Positions 1 to 5,507 of a stretch of DNA of 5,507 bases are shown here, in pieces (the first letter of the stretch is position 1; every line of letters begins with the position of its first letter). The stretch is from Pseudomonadota bacterium (lineage in GTDB: Bacteria; Desulfobacterota; Desulfobulbia; Desulfobulbales; Desulfobulbaceae). The DNA lies in assembly GCA_009778235.1 (NCBI GenBank), contig WRKE01000157.1, positions 1 to 5,507 of the forward strand, read 5' to 3'. The position numbers were made by a program, and so were the translations under genes. The notes below the pieces were generated by a model. The model did no database searches and had not been told where the DNA came from. It saw only the letters and a program-made list of their open reading frames with translations.

Positions 1-2
1 CG

Positions 3-1355
3 GTCAAGGCTGGCTGCGCCGGGTGTCATGCTGAGGTGCGGCTCGATGCGGCGCATCAACTGGCCTGCACCTCCTGCCACAGTGGGCAAGACAACGAGGG
101 CGTGGCCGACAAGGCTCACCAGGGATTAATCGCCCATCCCAGCCATCCCAGCCGGATGGCTGGGGCCTGCGGCGGCTGCCACCCCAGCCAAGTCGGTTCT
201 GCCGCCGGCTCAAACCATTTTACCTTGGCTGGCATGATCAATAAGGTGCGCCGCCATTTCGGCGCCCAAGACCATCTGGATCGTCCGGTTGACATCCCCC
301 TGGCCGACCCCGCGAGTGGGACCATGGCCCTGGTAGACGACATGCTGCGCCGCCGCTGCCTCCGTTGCCATGTGTATGCCCAAGGGGATACATACGCCGC
401 GGTCAAGCACGGGACCGGCTGCGGCGCCTGTCACCTGGCCTTTACGGATGGCAAGATGGTCTCGCATGCCTTCATTCCTCCCACCGACCAGCAGTGCTTA
501 AGTTGTCACTATGGCAACCGGGTAGGCAGCGACTATCATGGCCGCTACGAACACGACTACAATTGGGAATACCGCACCCCTTATTCCTCGCAAGCCAACA
601 ACACCGCACCCCGTCCCGCCGGAGTGGAATGGCACGATCTCACGCCCGACATCCACCAGCGGAAAGGACTTGTCTGTATTGATTGCCACCGGCACAGCGG
701 ACACAATCAGCAAAAGGCCAAAGTCGCGTGCACCACTTGCCACGGATGGCAGCCCGGCCAATCGGCTCCTTCCCAGCTTGACACCTTATCGGTGCATGGT
801 CAGGGTCTGGTCCTCATTGGCCGGGCAGACGGCAAGGAACATATGGTCCCACCTCTTAGCCATCCGGCTCACCGGCAGTACGGTGCTCGGGTTGCTTGCC
901 AGGTCTGTCATGGACAGTGGAGTTATAACGATAGGCCCACCTCGCTCTTGCTTTCCTTTCAAAAGGACTACGAACCATGGGAGCGGTTGACCGTGCAGGG
1001 AAGTTCCGAGATTGAGGCCTTGCTGGAACATAACCTCAACTATTCTGACGAGGTTCCTTTGACCATGCGGGATGGCATAACCGGCGAATCGCGGCCAGGC
1101 ATCTGGTATCTGGGATATGGGCAACGCCGTTGGGAACAGATGGTGGTGCGCCAGGATACGGATGGGATCATCAAGGTATTCCGTCCTTATCTCGACCTGC
1201 GCCTGTCCATGGTCAATGCGGCTGGATTTGCCCCTTTTGACAATATCGTGGGCCGGGAATCCGGGTTGTTGCCCTACACCCCACATACCACCGGTGCGGC
1301 CGGACTCTTTTACCTGGACCGATTCCGTCACCTCCTGACTGTTGAAGAGAAATGA
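3..1355 (+). CDS. Multiheme c-type cytochrome, C-terminal part (5' end outside window)
   Basis: This is a periplasmic or outer-membrane electron-transfer protein with covalently bound hemes. The reading frame is open from the first complete codon (position 3), giving 450 residues without an N-terminus. Nine CXXCH heme-attachment motifs are visible, at nt 15-29 (CAGCH), 66-80 (CTSCH), 168-182 (CGGCH), 357-371 (CLRCH), 420-434 (CGACH), 495-509 (CLSCH), 675-689 (CIDCH), 729-743 (CTTCH) and 897-911 (CQVCH). Many further histidines could serve as distal ligands. The GTG at 36 is not the true start, because a heme motif lies in frame before it. After the last heme, about 150 residues contain no CXXCH and carry aromatic and Pro/His-rich stretches (FRPYLDL, PYTPHTTG), suggesting a separate conserved domain. 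The signal peptide and any further hemes would be upstream. The gene overlaps rlpA by 4 bp. The class is certain. The subfamily and physiological acceptor are not; a metal, metalloid or extracellular electron-transfer role is only a guess. Confidence 0.93.
   Translation, partial: VKAGCAGCHAEVRLDAAHQLACTSCHSGQDNEGVADKAHQGLIAHPSHPSRMAGACGGCHPSQVGSAAGSNHFTLAGMINKVRRHFGAQDHLDRPVDIPLADPASGTMALVDDMLRRRCLRCHVYAQGDTYAAVKHGTGCGACHLAFTDGKMVSHAFIPPTDQQCLSCHYGNRVGSDYHGRYEHDYNWEYRTPYSSQANNTAPRPAGVEWHDLTPDIHQRKGLVCIDCHRHSGHNQQKAKVACTTCHGWQPGQSAPSQLDTLSVHGQGLVLIGRADGKEHMVPPLSHPAHRQYGARVACQVCHGQWSYNDRPTSLLLSFQKDYEPWERLTVQGSSEIEALLEHNLNYSDEVPLTMRDGITGESRPGIWYLGYGQRRWEQMVVRQDTDGIIKVFRPYLDLRLSMVNAAGFAPFDNIVGRESGLLPYTPHTTGAAGLFYLDRFRHLLTVEEK
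1352..1355 (+). other. ATGA stop/start overlap coupling cytochrome gene and rlpA
   Basis: The rlpA ATG (1352-1354) shares bases with the cytochrome TGA (1353-1355). This 4-bp overlap is the usual arrangement for translational coupling by reinitiation. No separate promoter is evident within the end of the cytochrome gene. Confidence 0.85.
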
Positions 1356-2212
1356 CTCTGAACGCCTCTTCTTGCCGATCCCATGGGTTGGTTCATATCC
1401 TCTCTCTCATCCTCCTGTTGGCTCTGGCCTTCGGCTGTAGTTCCAAGACCGGAGACCGCGGCGAATTTCCTGCCAAGTCGGGCAAAAAAGGACCAAGAAT
1501 TCCAGCCACTCAACGCCCCTACGTGATCAACGGCATCACCTACTACCCCATTCCATCGGCCATTGGCTATGTCGAACAGGGAATCGCCTCATGGTACGGT
1601 GAACCATTCCACGGCAAGAAGACGGCCAACGGCGAAGTGTACGATATGTACAGCGATACCGCCGCCCACAAGACCCTGCCGATGAACACCGTCTTGCTGG
1701 TGAAAAATTTGGAGAATGGCCGCTCAACCCTGGTGCGGATCAACGACCGGGGTCCCTTTGTGCAAGAGAGGATCATTGACCTGACCTACACCAAGGCCAA
1801 GGAACTCGACATTGTTGGCAGGGGAACCGCCAAGGTGGAGATCGTGGCCATGGAAACGCGGCAGCAAGCGGCGGAACAGGTGGCGGCCAGCGGGCCGGTC
1901 AAGCCGCCGGTTGAAGGCGGCAAGCCAACCCCGCAGCCTCAGCCTCCCTACCAGGCGCCTCCGGTTCCGGATTTCGACAAGGGGAATTTCTACGTGCAGG
2001 TGGGGGCCTTCATCAAGATCGAAGATGCCCGCACCCTGGCCAAGGCCTTTGCCAAACGGGGACGCGATGTCGTTATTCAGCAGTATCCGGCCGCCGGCAT
2101 GAATCTTTACCGGGTGATGATCTTTGCCAGTAACTCACTGGCCAAGGCCAAGGTATTTGAAAAGGAATTGAAGGCGGAAGGCTTCCGCTACGCCTTGCTG
2201 CTGGCGCGTTAG
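1352..2212 (+). CDS. rlpA: RlpA-family septal lytic transglycosylase lipoprotein with SPOR domain
   Basis: Predicted outer-membrane lipoprotein of 286 aa. RlpA proteins cleave denuded peptidoglycan glycan strands at the division site in Pseudomonas, while the E. coli homologue appears inactive. A hydrophobic signal segment (about residues 13-28) ends in a somewhat degenerate lipobox, AFGC, with Cys29 as the likely lipidation site. The double-psi beta-barrel domain spans about residues 72-167, with ASWYG (79-83), HGKKTANGE (87-95), AHKTLP (105-110) and RINDRGPF (129-136). Glu95, His106 and Asp132 keep the spacing of the residues I recall as essential in P. aeruginosa RlpA, so the enzyme is probably active. 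A Pro-rich linker (about 182-208) leads to a C-terminal SPOR domain (about 211-286, opening FYVQVGAF) that targets denuded septal glycan. The ATG lies in an ATGA overlap with the cytochrome stop, with a weak purine-rich SD (GAAGAG) just upstream, which implies translational coupling. Length and layout are normal for the family. Confidence 0.93.
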   Translation: MTLNASSCRSHGLVHILSLILLLALAFGCSSKTGDRGEFPAKSGKKGPRIPATQRPYVINGITYYPIPSAIGYVEQGIASWYGEPFHGKKTANGEVYDMYSDTAAHKTLPMNTVLLVKNLENGRSTLVRINDRGPFVQERIIDLTYTKAKELDIVGRGTAKVEIVAMETRQQAAEQVAASGPVKPPVEGGKPTPQPQPPYQAPPVPDFDKGNFYVQVGAFIKIEDARTLAKAFAKRGRDVVIQQYPAAGMNLYRVMIFASNSLAKAKVFEKELKAEGFRYALLLAR

Positions 2213-2310
2213 ACGATGAAATTGGAAGGGATTGGGACACGGTCACCTCAAGGCCAGGGGAGTGCTGCCTGAACGAAGGCGTGACTATGTTGGCGCGATT
2301 TCAGCCGGAG

Positions 2311-2355
2311 AGGCGTGTTTCTGATGGTGATAAAAGAGGCTTTGTAAAAACGCCT
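2311..2355. repeat. Imperfect inverted repeat in the rlpA 3' flank
   Basis: AGGCGTGTTT (2311-2320) and AAAAACGCCT (2346-2355) are complementary at 9 of 10 positions, separated by a 25-nt loop. A second short stem follows, CTTGGC (2362-2367) with GCCAAG (2375-2380). Together with the terminator that follows, these would give the rlpA transcript a structured 3' UTR. The repeats are short and the function is unknown; they may be chance. Confidence 0.35.
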
Positions 2356-2384
2356 AGTTGTCTTGGCCCACGGCGCCAAGGGGG

Positions 2385-2431
2385 CACCAAACAAAATGAG
2401 CCGGCCAGAGGCCGGCTCATTTTGTTTGGTG
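2385..2431. terminator. Bidirectional intrinsic terminator between convergent rlpA and hup
   Basis: A perfect 22-bp inverted repeat (arms 2385-2406 and 2410-2431) encloses the 3-nt loop AGA. The stem core is GC-rich (GAGCCGGCC / GGCCGGCTC) and is flanked by an A-rich left arm and a T-rich right arm (ATTTTGTTT). Either strand therefore yields a GC hairpin followed by a U-rich tract. It lies 172 bp past the rlpA stop and 17 bp past the hup stop (reading the minus strand), exactly where a shared terminator for converging transcripts is expected. Confidence 0.92.
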
Positions 2432-2448
2432 TAAGGAAAAAGAATCTC

Positions 2449-2721
2449 TCAATTTACAGCGTCTGACAGTTTGCTGCCTGGTTTGAACTTGGCAATCTTC
2501 TTGGCGGGAATTTCGATCATTGCACCGGTACGGGGATTTTTCGCCTTGCGTGCGGTGCGCTTAACCGTACTGAAAGTTCCAAAGCCGATCAAGGTCACTT
2601 TGTCGCCCTTCCCCAACGCATCCGATACCGCCATCAGCATTCCATTCAGCGCTTTTTCTGCCGCAGCTTTACTAATATCGGCCGCTTCAGCCATGGACTC
2701 AACCAGTTCTTTCTTGTTCAT
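2449..2721 (-). CDS. hup: HU-family nucleoid DNA-binding protein
   Basis: Histone-like protein of 90 aa, the standard length for HU. As a dimer it bends and constrains DNA in the nucleoid. The N-terminal helical dimerisation part (about residues 1-40, opening MNKKELVE) is followed by the family signature around GFGTF (46-50). The beta-arm RTARKAKNPRTG (55-66) carries Pro63, which inserts into the DNA minor groove, and IPAKK (71-75) and FKPG (79-82) follow. The ATG at 2721 is chosen because HU proteins begin there and a strong Shine-Dalgarno (GGAGG, complement of 2727-2731) lies 5 nt upstream. A longer frame opening at 2832 would run through the promoter. The gene is downstream of larE on the same strand, with its own promoter and terminator. 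HU is more likely than IHF from the arm and the general sequence, but which HU paralogue it is cannot be said. Confidence 0.96.
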   Translation of the reverse strand: MNKKELVESMAEAADISKAAAEKALNGMLMAVSDALGKGDKVTLIGFGTFSTVKRTARKAKNPRTGAMIEIPAKKIAKFKPGSKLSDAVN

Positions 2722-2724
2722 TCT

Positions 2725-2732
2725 TCCCTCCC
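2725..2732 (-). promoter_or_regulatory. Strong ribosome binding site deciding the hup start
   Basis: The minus strand reads GGGAGGGA here, with a GGAGG core 5 nt before the ATG at 2721. This supports the 90-residue HU start over the 127-residue extended frame. Confidence 0.85.
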
Positions 2733-2803
2733 AGAGTTTTTGAGCATTGCCACCAGAGCCAGGCTTCCTCACGCCCGACGCGGCCATCTGTAGATACTGT
2801 AAA

Positions 2804-2832
2804 ACTAAAATAGAAAAAAAAATCTTTGTCAA
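2804..2832 (-). promoter_or_regulatory. Sigma-70-like promoter for hup
   Basis: A perfect -35 hexamer TTGACA (complement of 2827-2832) is followed after 17 nt by TTTAGT (complement of 2804-2809), which matches 4 of 6 positions of the -10 consensus. The spacer contains a run of nine T. Transcription would start near 2797, giving a 5' UTR of about 75 nt. The surrounding AT-rich sequence contrasts with the GC-richer genes. No transcript evidence is available. Confidence 0.6.
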
Positions 2833-2868
2833 AGGAAAAAGCGGGGGAATTGTCGTTCGTGTTGCCCC

Positions 2869-2874
2869 ATTATA
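2869..2874 (-). promoter_or_regulatory. Isolated TATAAT -10-like hexamer upstream of hup
   Basis: A perfect TATAAT on the minus strand lies in the larE-hup gap, about 150 nt before the hup start. The bases at -35 distance do not resemble TTGACA and no clear extended -10 TG is present. It could be a second, activator-dependent hup promoter or chance in AT-rich DNA. Confidence 0.25.
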
Positions 2875-2913
2875 CGCGGTTTTTCATCTTTCAGAGGAAT
2901 GAATGCGGGATTG

Positions 2914-3723
2914 TCAGAGCCTCCCCGACAGAGGCAACAGTACCTTGGTGATGGAGTGTTGCAGAAAAAAATGAAACAAGGTCATTCTGAATTCGGATTC
3001 GGCCAAACGGGCGAAATCCTGCGAACGGATTTCCAGATGGACCTCATGTTCGCTGTCGGCACAAAGCCGCACCCGGCAACCGACCAAGCCCAATTGGAGC
3101 ATCCCATTTTCCAGCATCGTCACCTGTTGCAGCCGTTCACTGGTGATCCTCATTCCGGTGGGGATGCGCGTGGCCAGGCAGGATGAAGAGGGATGGTTCC
3201 AGGTGGCAAGGCCAAGTTGTTGACTTGCCAGGCGAACATCGGCTTTGTCAAAACCGGCCTCCACCAGAGGCATGCGCACTTCCAATTCTCGGATGGCCCG
3301 CAGGCCGGGGCGATGCGCTTTGAGGTCGTCCAGGTTGGTGCCGTCTATCAACCAGGAAAAACCATGATGCTCCATGGTGGCACGAAAAAAGGAATAGATC
3401 CTGAATTTGCAAAAATAACAACGATTTTCCCCATTGGTCATGAACTGCGGCCATGTGAGCGGACGCAACTCGATGGCCGAGATCATCATTGTTTGTCCAT
3501 ATCCGTTGACCTGCGGCCATTGCACCGCATGGTCAATCTCAGCGGCGGTGAGCAGTTCGGAACGGGCGAACAGTGCCAGGACCTTGCCAGGGCCCAAGGT
3601 ATCAAGGGCGCATTTCAAGAGGAGCGAACTGTCGACTCCACCGGAAAAAGCAATCGCCACTTGTCCATAACCATTGATTATGGATTTTAATTGCTCATAT
3701 TTTGCTTCTACTGATTGATGCAT
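2914..3723 (-). CDS. larE: LarE-family ATP-dependent sulfur transferase (PP-loop), three-cysteine type
   Basis: Cytoplasmic PP-loop enzyme of 269 aa, close to the usual LarE length. LarE adenylates the pyridinium biscarboxylate mononucleotide and inserts sulfur to build the nickel-pincer cofactor of lactate racemase and related enzymes. The PP-loop SGGVDSS is at residues 27-33. RCYFCK (101-106) supplies Cys102 and Cys105. GTNLDD is at 128-133. SSSCLATRIP (179-188) holds Cys182, equivalent to the sacrificial Cys176 of Lactobacillus LarE. Three conserved cysteines mark the subgroup that binds a [4Fe-4S] cluster and can transfer sulfur catalytically instead of sacrificing its own cysteine. CRVR (216-219) matches the conserved VRVR arginines, but the region after it looks divergent. 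ATG 3723 is the only ordinary start after the in-frame stop at 3748-3750, with AGGGTG 7 nt upstream. No larA, larB or larC is visible, so the actual substrate is open. Confidence 0.88.
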   Translation of the reverse strand: MHQSVEAKYEQLKSIINGYGQVAIAFSGGVDSSLLLKCALDTLGPGKVLALFARSELLTAAEIDHAVQWPQVNGYGQTMMISAIELRPLTWPQFMTNGENRCYFCKFRIYSFFRATMEHHGFSWLIDGTNLDDLKAHRPGLRAIRELEVRMPLVEAGFDKADVRLASQQLGLATWNHPSSSCLATRIPTGMRITSERLQQVTMLENGMLQLGLVGCRVRLCADSEHEVHLEIRSQDFARLAESEFRMTLFHFFLQHSITKVLLPLSGRL

Positions 3724-3730
3724 CTGAATG

Positions 3731-3737
3731 CACCCTG
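3731..3737 (-). promoter_or_regulatory. Ribosome binding site of larE
   Basis: The minus strand reads CAGGGTG here, 7 nt before the ATG at 3723. The site supports that start, which is also the only ATG, GTG or TTG between the in-frame stop at 3748-3750 and the PP-loop region's leading residues. Confidence 0.6.
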
Positions 3738-3806
3738 TTTTTGTAGTTCATGCCATATGATCGCTCATTTTTCTGATGACGGCCTGAATAAGACCAACAG
3801 GAACGG

Positions 3807-5507
3807 TCACAGCAATTCGCCGTATCGGTTGACGAATATCTTTTTGAACAGAGTCACTAAAGCCATATATAAAAAAATCGTCAATGCCAGCCAGGCGAAA
3901 TAGACCGGCGGTAGTGAAGCAAGGCCAATGGCCGCCCCGAATCCGGTAAAAGGGATTACAGTCAGCACCGTTATGCCGGTGAAGGTCAGCAGCGTAATCG
4001 AAGCCGAGGCGCGGCTCTGGATAAACGGTATCTTCGGGGTGCGGATCATGTGGATGACCAGGGTCTGACTCCACATGGATTCCACAAACCATCCGGCCTG
4101 GAATATCGCCATGTACGACGCCTGGACCACCGGATCGGCAAGCTGATTGTACAACAGGCCGCCGCACATGGCAGGACAGATGATGAAATACATCAGCAGA
4201 TAGGTGGTGATGTCAAACACCGAGCTGGTCGGTCCGATCCACAGCATGAACTTGCCGATGGATCTGGCGTCCCATTTTCTCGGCACCACGAGAAATTCCT
4301 TATCGACATTATCCCACGGGATTGCCGTACAGCTTAGATCATAGATCAGATTCAGCAGAATCAGATGAATGGGCAGCATCGGCAAAAATGGCAGGAAGGC
4401 GCTGGCCATCAGTACGGAAAACATGTTGCCGAAGTTGGAACTGGCCGTCATCTTGATATATTTGATCATGTTGGCGTAGGTTTTGCGCCCTTCGATGATC
4501 CCTTTCTCCAGCACCATCAGATCTTTTTCCAGCAAGATGACGTCGGCGGATTCCTTGGCGATATCCACGGCGCTATCCACCGAGATGCCCACATCCGAGG
4601 CCTTCATGGCGGAAGCGTCATTGATGCCGTCGCCCATGTATCCCACACTGTGTCCGTTGTTCCGCAAGGCGCTGATGACCCGCACCTTTTGCTGCGGCGA
4701 CAGTTTGGCGAAAACACAGACCATGTCAACGGCCTCGCCGAGCGCCGCATCCGTCATGGCGTCAAGATCAGAGCCGAGCAGGATGTATTCCACCGGAAGA
4801 CCAAGTTGACGGCAGACGCATCGAGTCACCTTGTCATTGTCGCCGGTGAGAATTTTTACCCCCACGCCATGTTCGTTAAGGGTCTTCAAGGCGCGAGCTG
4901 TGGACTCCTTCGGCGGGTCGAGAAAGGCGAGATATCCCATCAGCACCATGTCGGCCTCATCGGCCACGGAAAACGCGCCCACTGGCGAGGGATTGGTCTT
5001 CTGCGCCACCGCGATGACCCGCATGCCGTTCTCATTGAGCTTATCCACTTGTCCGAGAATATATTGCCTGATCGTCTCCGTTAAGGGCAAAACCTGTCCT
5101 TCGTATTCGGCAAAACCGCAGACCGACAGCATTTCCTCCACCGCGCCTTTGGTGATCATCTGGGTTTTGCCGTTTTGCACCACCACGCTCATGCGACGGC
5201 GTTCGAAGTCAAAGGGGATTTCATCAACCTTGTTGAATTTTTCTGAGAGTCCGCACAGCTCCGGCCTATTCTTCTGCTCTTGCTGGGTCTTTTCAATGAT
5301 GGCAAAATCCATCAAATTTTTGAGGCCCGTCTGATAATAACTGTTCAGGAAGGCGTGGCGGAGTACCCGCATGTCTTCCTGGCCATGAATGTTCAGGTGA
5401 TAGAGCAAGGCCACCTTGTCCTGGGTGAGCGTTCCGGTTTTGTCGGTGCACAGGATATCCATGGAACCAAGATTTTGAATGGAATTCAGATTCTTGATCA
5501 CGGTTTT
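3807..5507 (-). CDS. mgtA: MgtA-type magnesium-importing P-type ATPase, C-terminal two thirds (5' end outside window)
   Basis: Inner-membrane P3B-type ATPase that drives Mg2+ uptake using ATP. The window shows 566 residues, and the frame runs off the edge (KTV precedes the GTG at 5501, which is internal). Numbering from that GTG, DKTGTLT (20-26) holds the phosphorylated Asp20. The nucleotide-binding domain includes TKGA (117-120), and the P-domain carries ILTGDN (217-222) and GDGIND (290-295). About six membrane segments follow, corresponding to TM5-TM10 (roughly 357-375, 378-394, 417-442, 458-484, 503-525 and 532-552). The TM6 stretch NLIYDLSCTAIPWDNVD (384-400) and the later FQAGWFVES and RTPKIPFIQS blocks are typical of MgtA/MgtB and separate it from Ca2+, K+ and heavy-metal pumps. 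Missing are TM1-TM4 and the actuator domain, about 330 residues. No frameshift is seen. Its promoter and any Mg2+-sensing leader lie outside the window. Confidence 0.95.
   Translation of the reverse strand, partial: KTVIKNLNSIQNLGSMDILCTDKTGTLTQDKVALLYHLNIHGQEDMRVLRHAFLNSYYQTGLKNLMDFAIIEKTQQEQKNRPELCGLSEKFNKVDEIPFDFERRRMSVVVQNGKTQMITKGAVEEMLSVCGFAEYEGQVLPLTETIRQYILGQVDKLNENGMRVIAVAQKTNPSPVGAFSVADEADMVLMGYLAFLDPPKESTARALKTLNEHGVGVKILTGDNDKVTRCVCRQLGLPVEYILLGSDLDAMTDAALGEAVDMVCVFAKLSPQQKVRVISALRNNGHSVGYMGDGINDASAMKASDVGISVDSAVDIAKESADVILLEKDLMVLEKGIIEGRKTYANMIKYIKMTASSNFGNMFSVLMASAFLPFLPMLPIHLILLNLIYDLSCTAIPWDNVDKEFLVVPRKWDARSIGKFMLWIGPTSSVFDITTYLLMYFIICPAMCGGLLYNQLADPVVQASYMAIFQAGWFVESMWSQTLVIHMIRTPKIPFIQSRASASITLLTFTGITVLTVIPFTGFGAAIGLASLPPVYFAWLALTIFLYMALVTLFKKIFVNRYGELL

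Noticed and set aside
786..1331. Minus-strand reading frame of 181 codons opposite the cytochrome gene
   Set aside because: It lies entirely antisense to well-supported cytochrome coding sequence, with no family features or promoter.
36..1355. Cytochrome starting at the GTG at 36
   Set aside because: The frame is open to the window edge and contains a heme motif (CAGCH, nt 15-29) before this GTG, so the gene starts upstream and the GTG is an internal valine.
2281..2466. Small plus-strand reading frame of 61 codons after rlpA
   Set aside because: It runs straight through the perfect terminator hairpin and into the antisense end of hup, has no good ribosome site and shows no recognisable protein features.
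2722..2832. N-terminal extension of HU by 37 residues
   Set aside because: HU proteins start at the MNKKEL position, a strong SD precedes it, and the extension would begin within the -35 element of the promoter.
3193..3690. Plus-strand reading frame of 165 codons opposite larE
   Set aside because: It is a shadow of larE, whose PP-loop and cysteine motifs fix the minus strand as coding.
4365..5084. Plus-strand reading frame of 239 codons opposite mgtA
   Set aside because: It is antisense to the conserved P-domain and nucleotide-binding region of mgtA; its His- and Gly-rich composition is what the mirror of that coding sequence gives.
2449..5507. mgtA-larE-hup as one functional operon
   Set aside because: The genes share a strand, but hup has its own promoter and the 83-bp and 192-bp gaps give no sign of coupling; no shared pathway links Mg2+ import, LarE and HU.
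1..5507. CRISPR array, tRNA or rRNA genes, insertion sequences, defence or phage modules
   Set aside because: No regularly spaced repeats, tRNA-like folds, transposase motifs or phage proteins were seen on either strand; coding sequence fills nearly all of the window.

Overview
The window carries five protein-coding genes, two of them cut by the window edges, in two convergent blocks. Everything points to a Gram-negative, probably anaerobic or respiratory bacterium: a periplasmic multiheme cytochrome c, an RlpA-type outer-membrane lipoprotein with a SPOR domain, and a bacterial HU protein. The combination of a multiheme cytochrome with a LarE-family sulfur transferase would suit Desulfobacterota or a related proteobacterial lineage, but the sequence alone does not settle the taxon.

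Plus-strand block (1-2212). The 3' part of a multiheme c-type cytochrome gene holds nine CXXCH heme sites in the visible 450 residues, followed by a heme-free C-terminal region of about 150 residues. Its stop overlaps the start of rlpA in an ATGA junction, so the two are very probably co-transcribed and translationally coupled. The cytochrome would move electrons in the periplasm or at the outer membrane. RlpA would act on septal peptidoglycan.

Convergence zone (2213-2448). This gap ends in a perfect 22-bp inverted repeat with a 3-nt loop that should work as an intrinsic terminator in both directions. A weaker pair of inverted repeats lies just upstream of it.

Minus-strand block (5507 down to 2449). 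In transcription order this holds the C-terminal two thirds of an MgtA-type Mg2+ P-type ATPase (5' end outside the window), an 83-bp gap, a three-cysteine LarE-family ATP-dependent sulfur transferase, a 192-bp gap with a recognisable sigma-70-like promoter, and an HU-type nucleoid protein. hup appears to be an independent transcription unit. mgtA and larE could be co-transcribed, but nothing ties their functions together.

I found no RNA genes, CRISPR arrays, insertion sequences or phage genes. I see no convincing new multi-gene system. The points most worth following up are the unidentified cytochrome coupled to rlpA, the apparently solitary three-Cys LarE, and the long bidirectional terminator.
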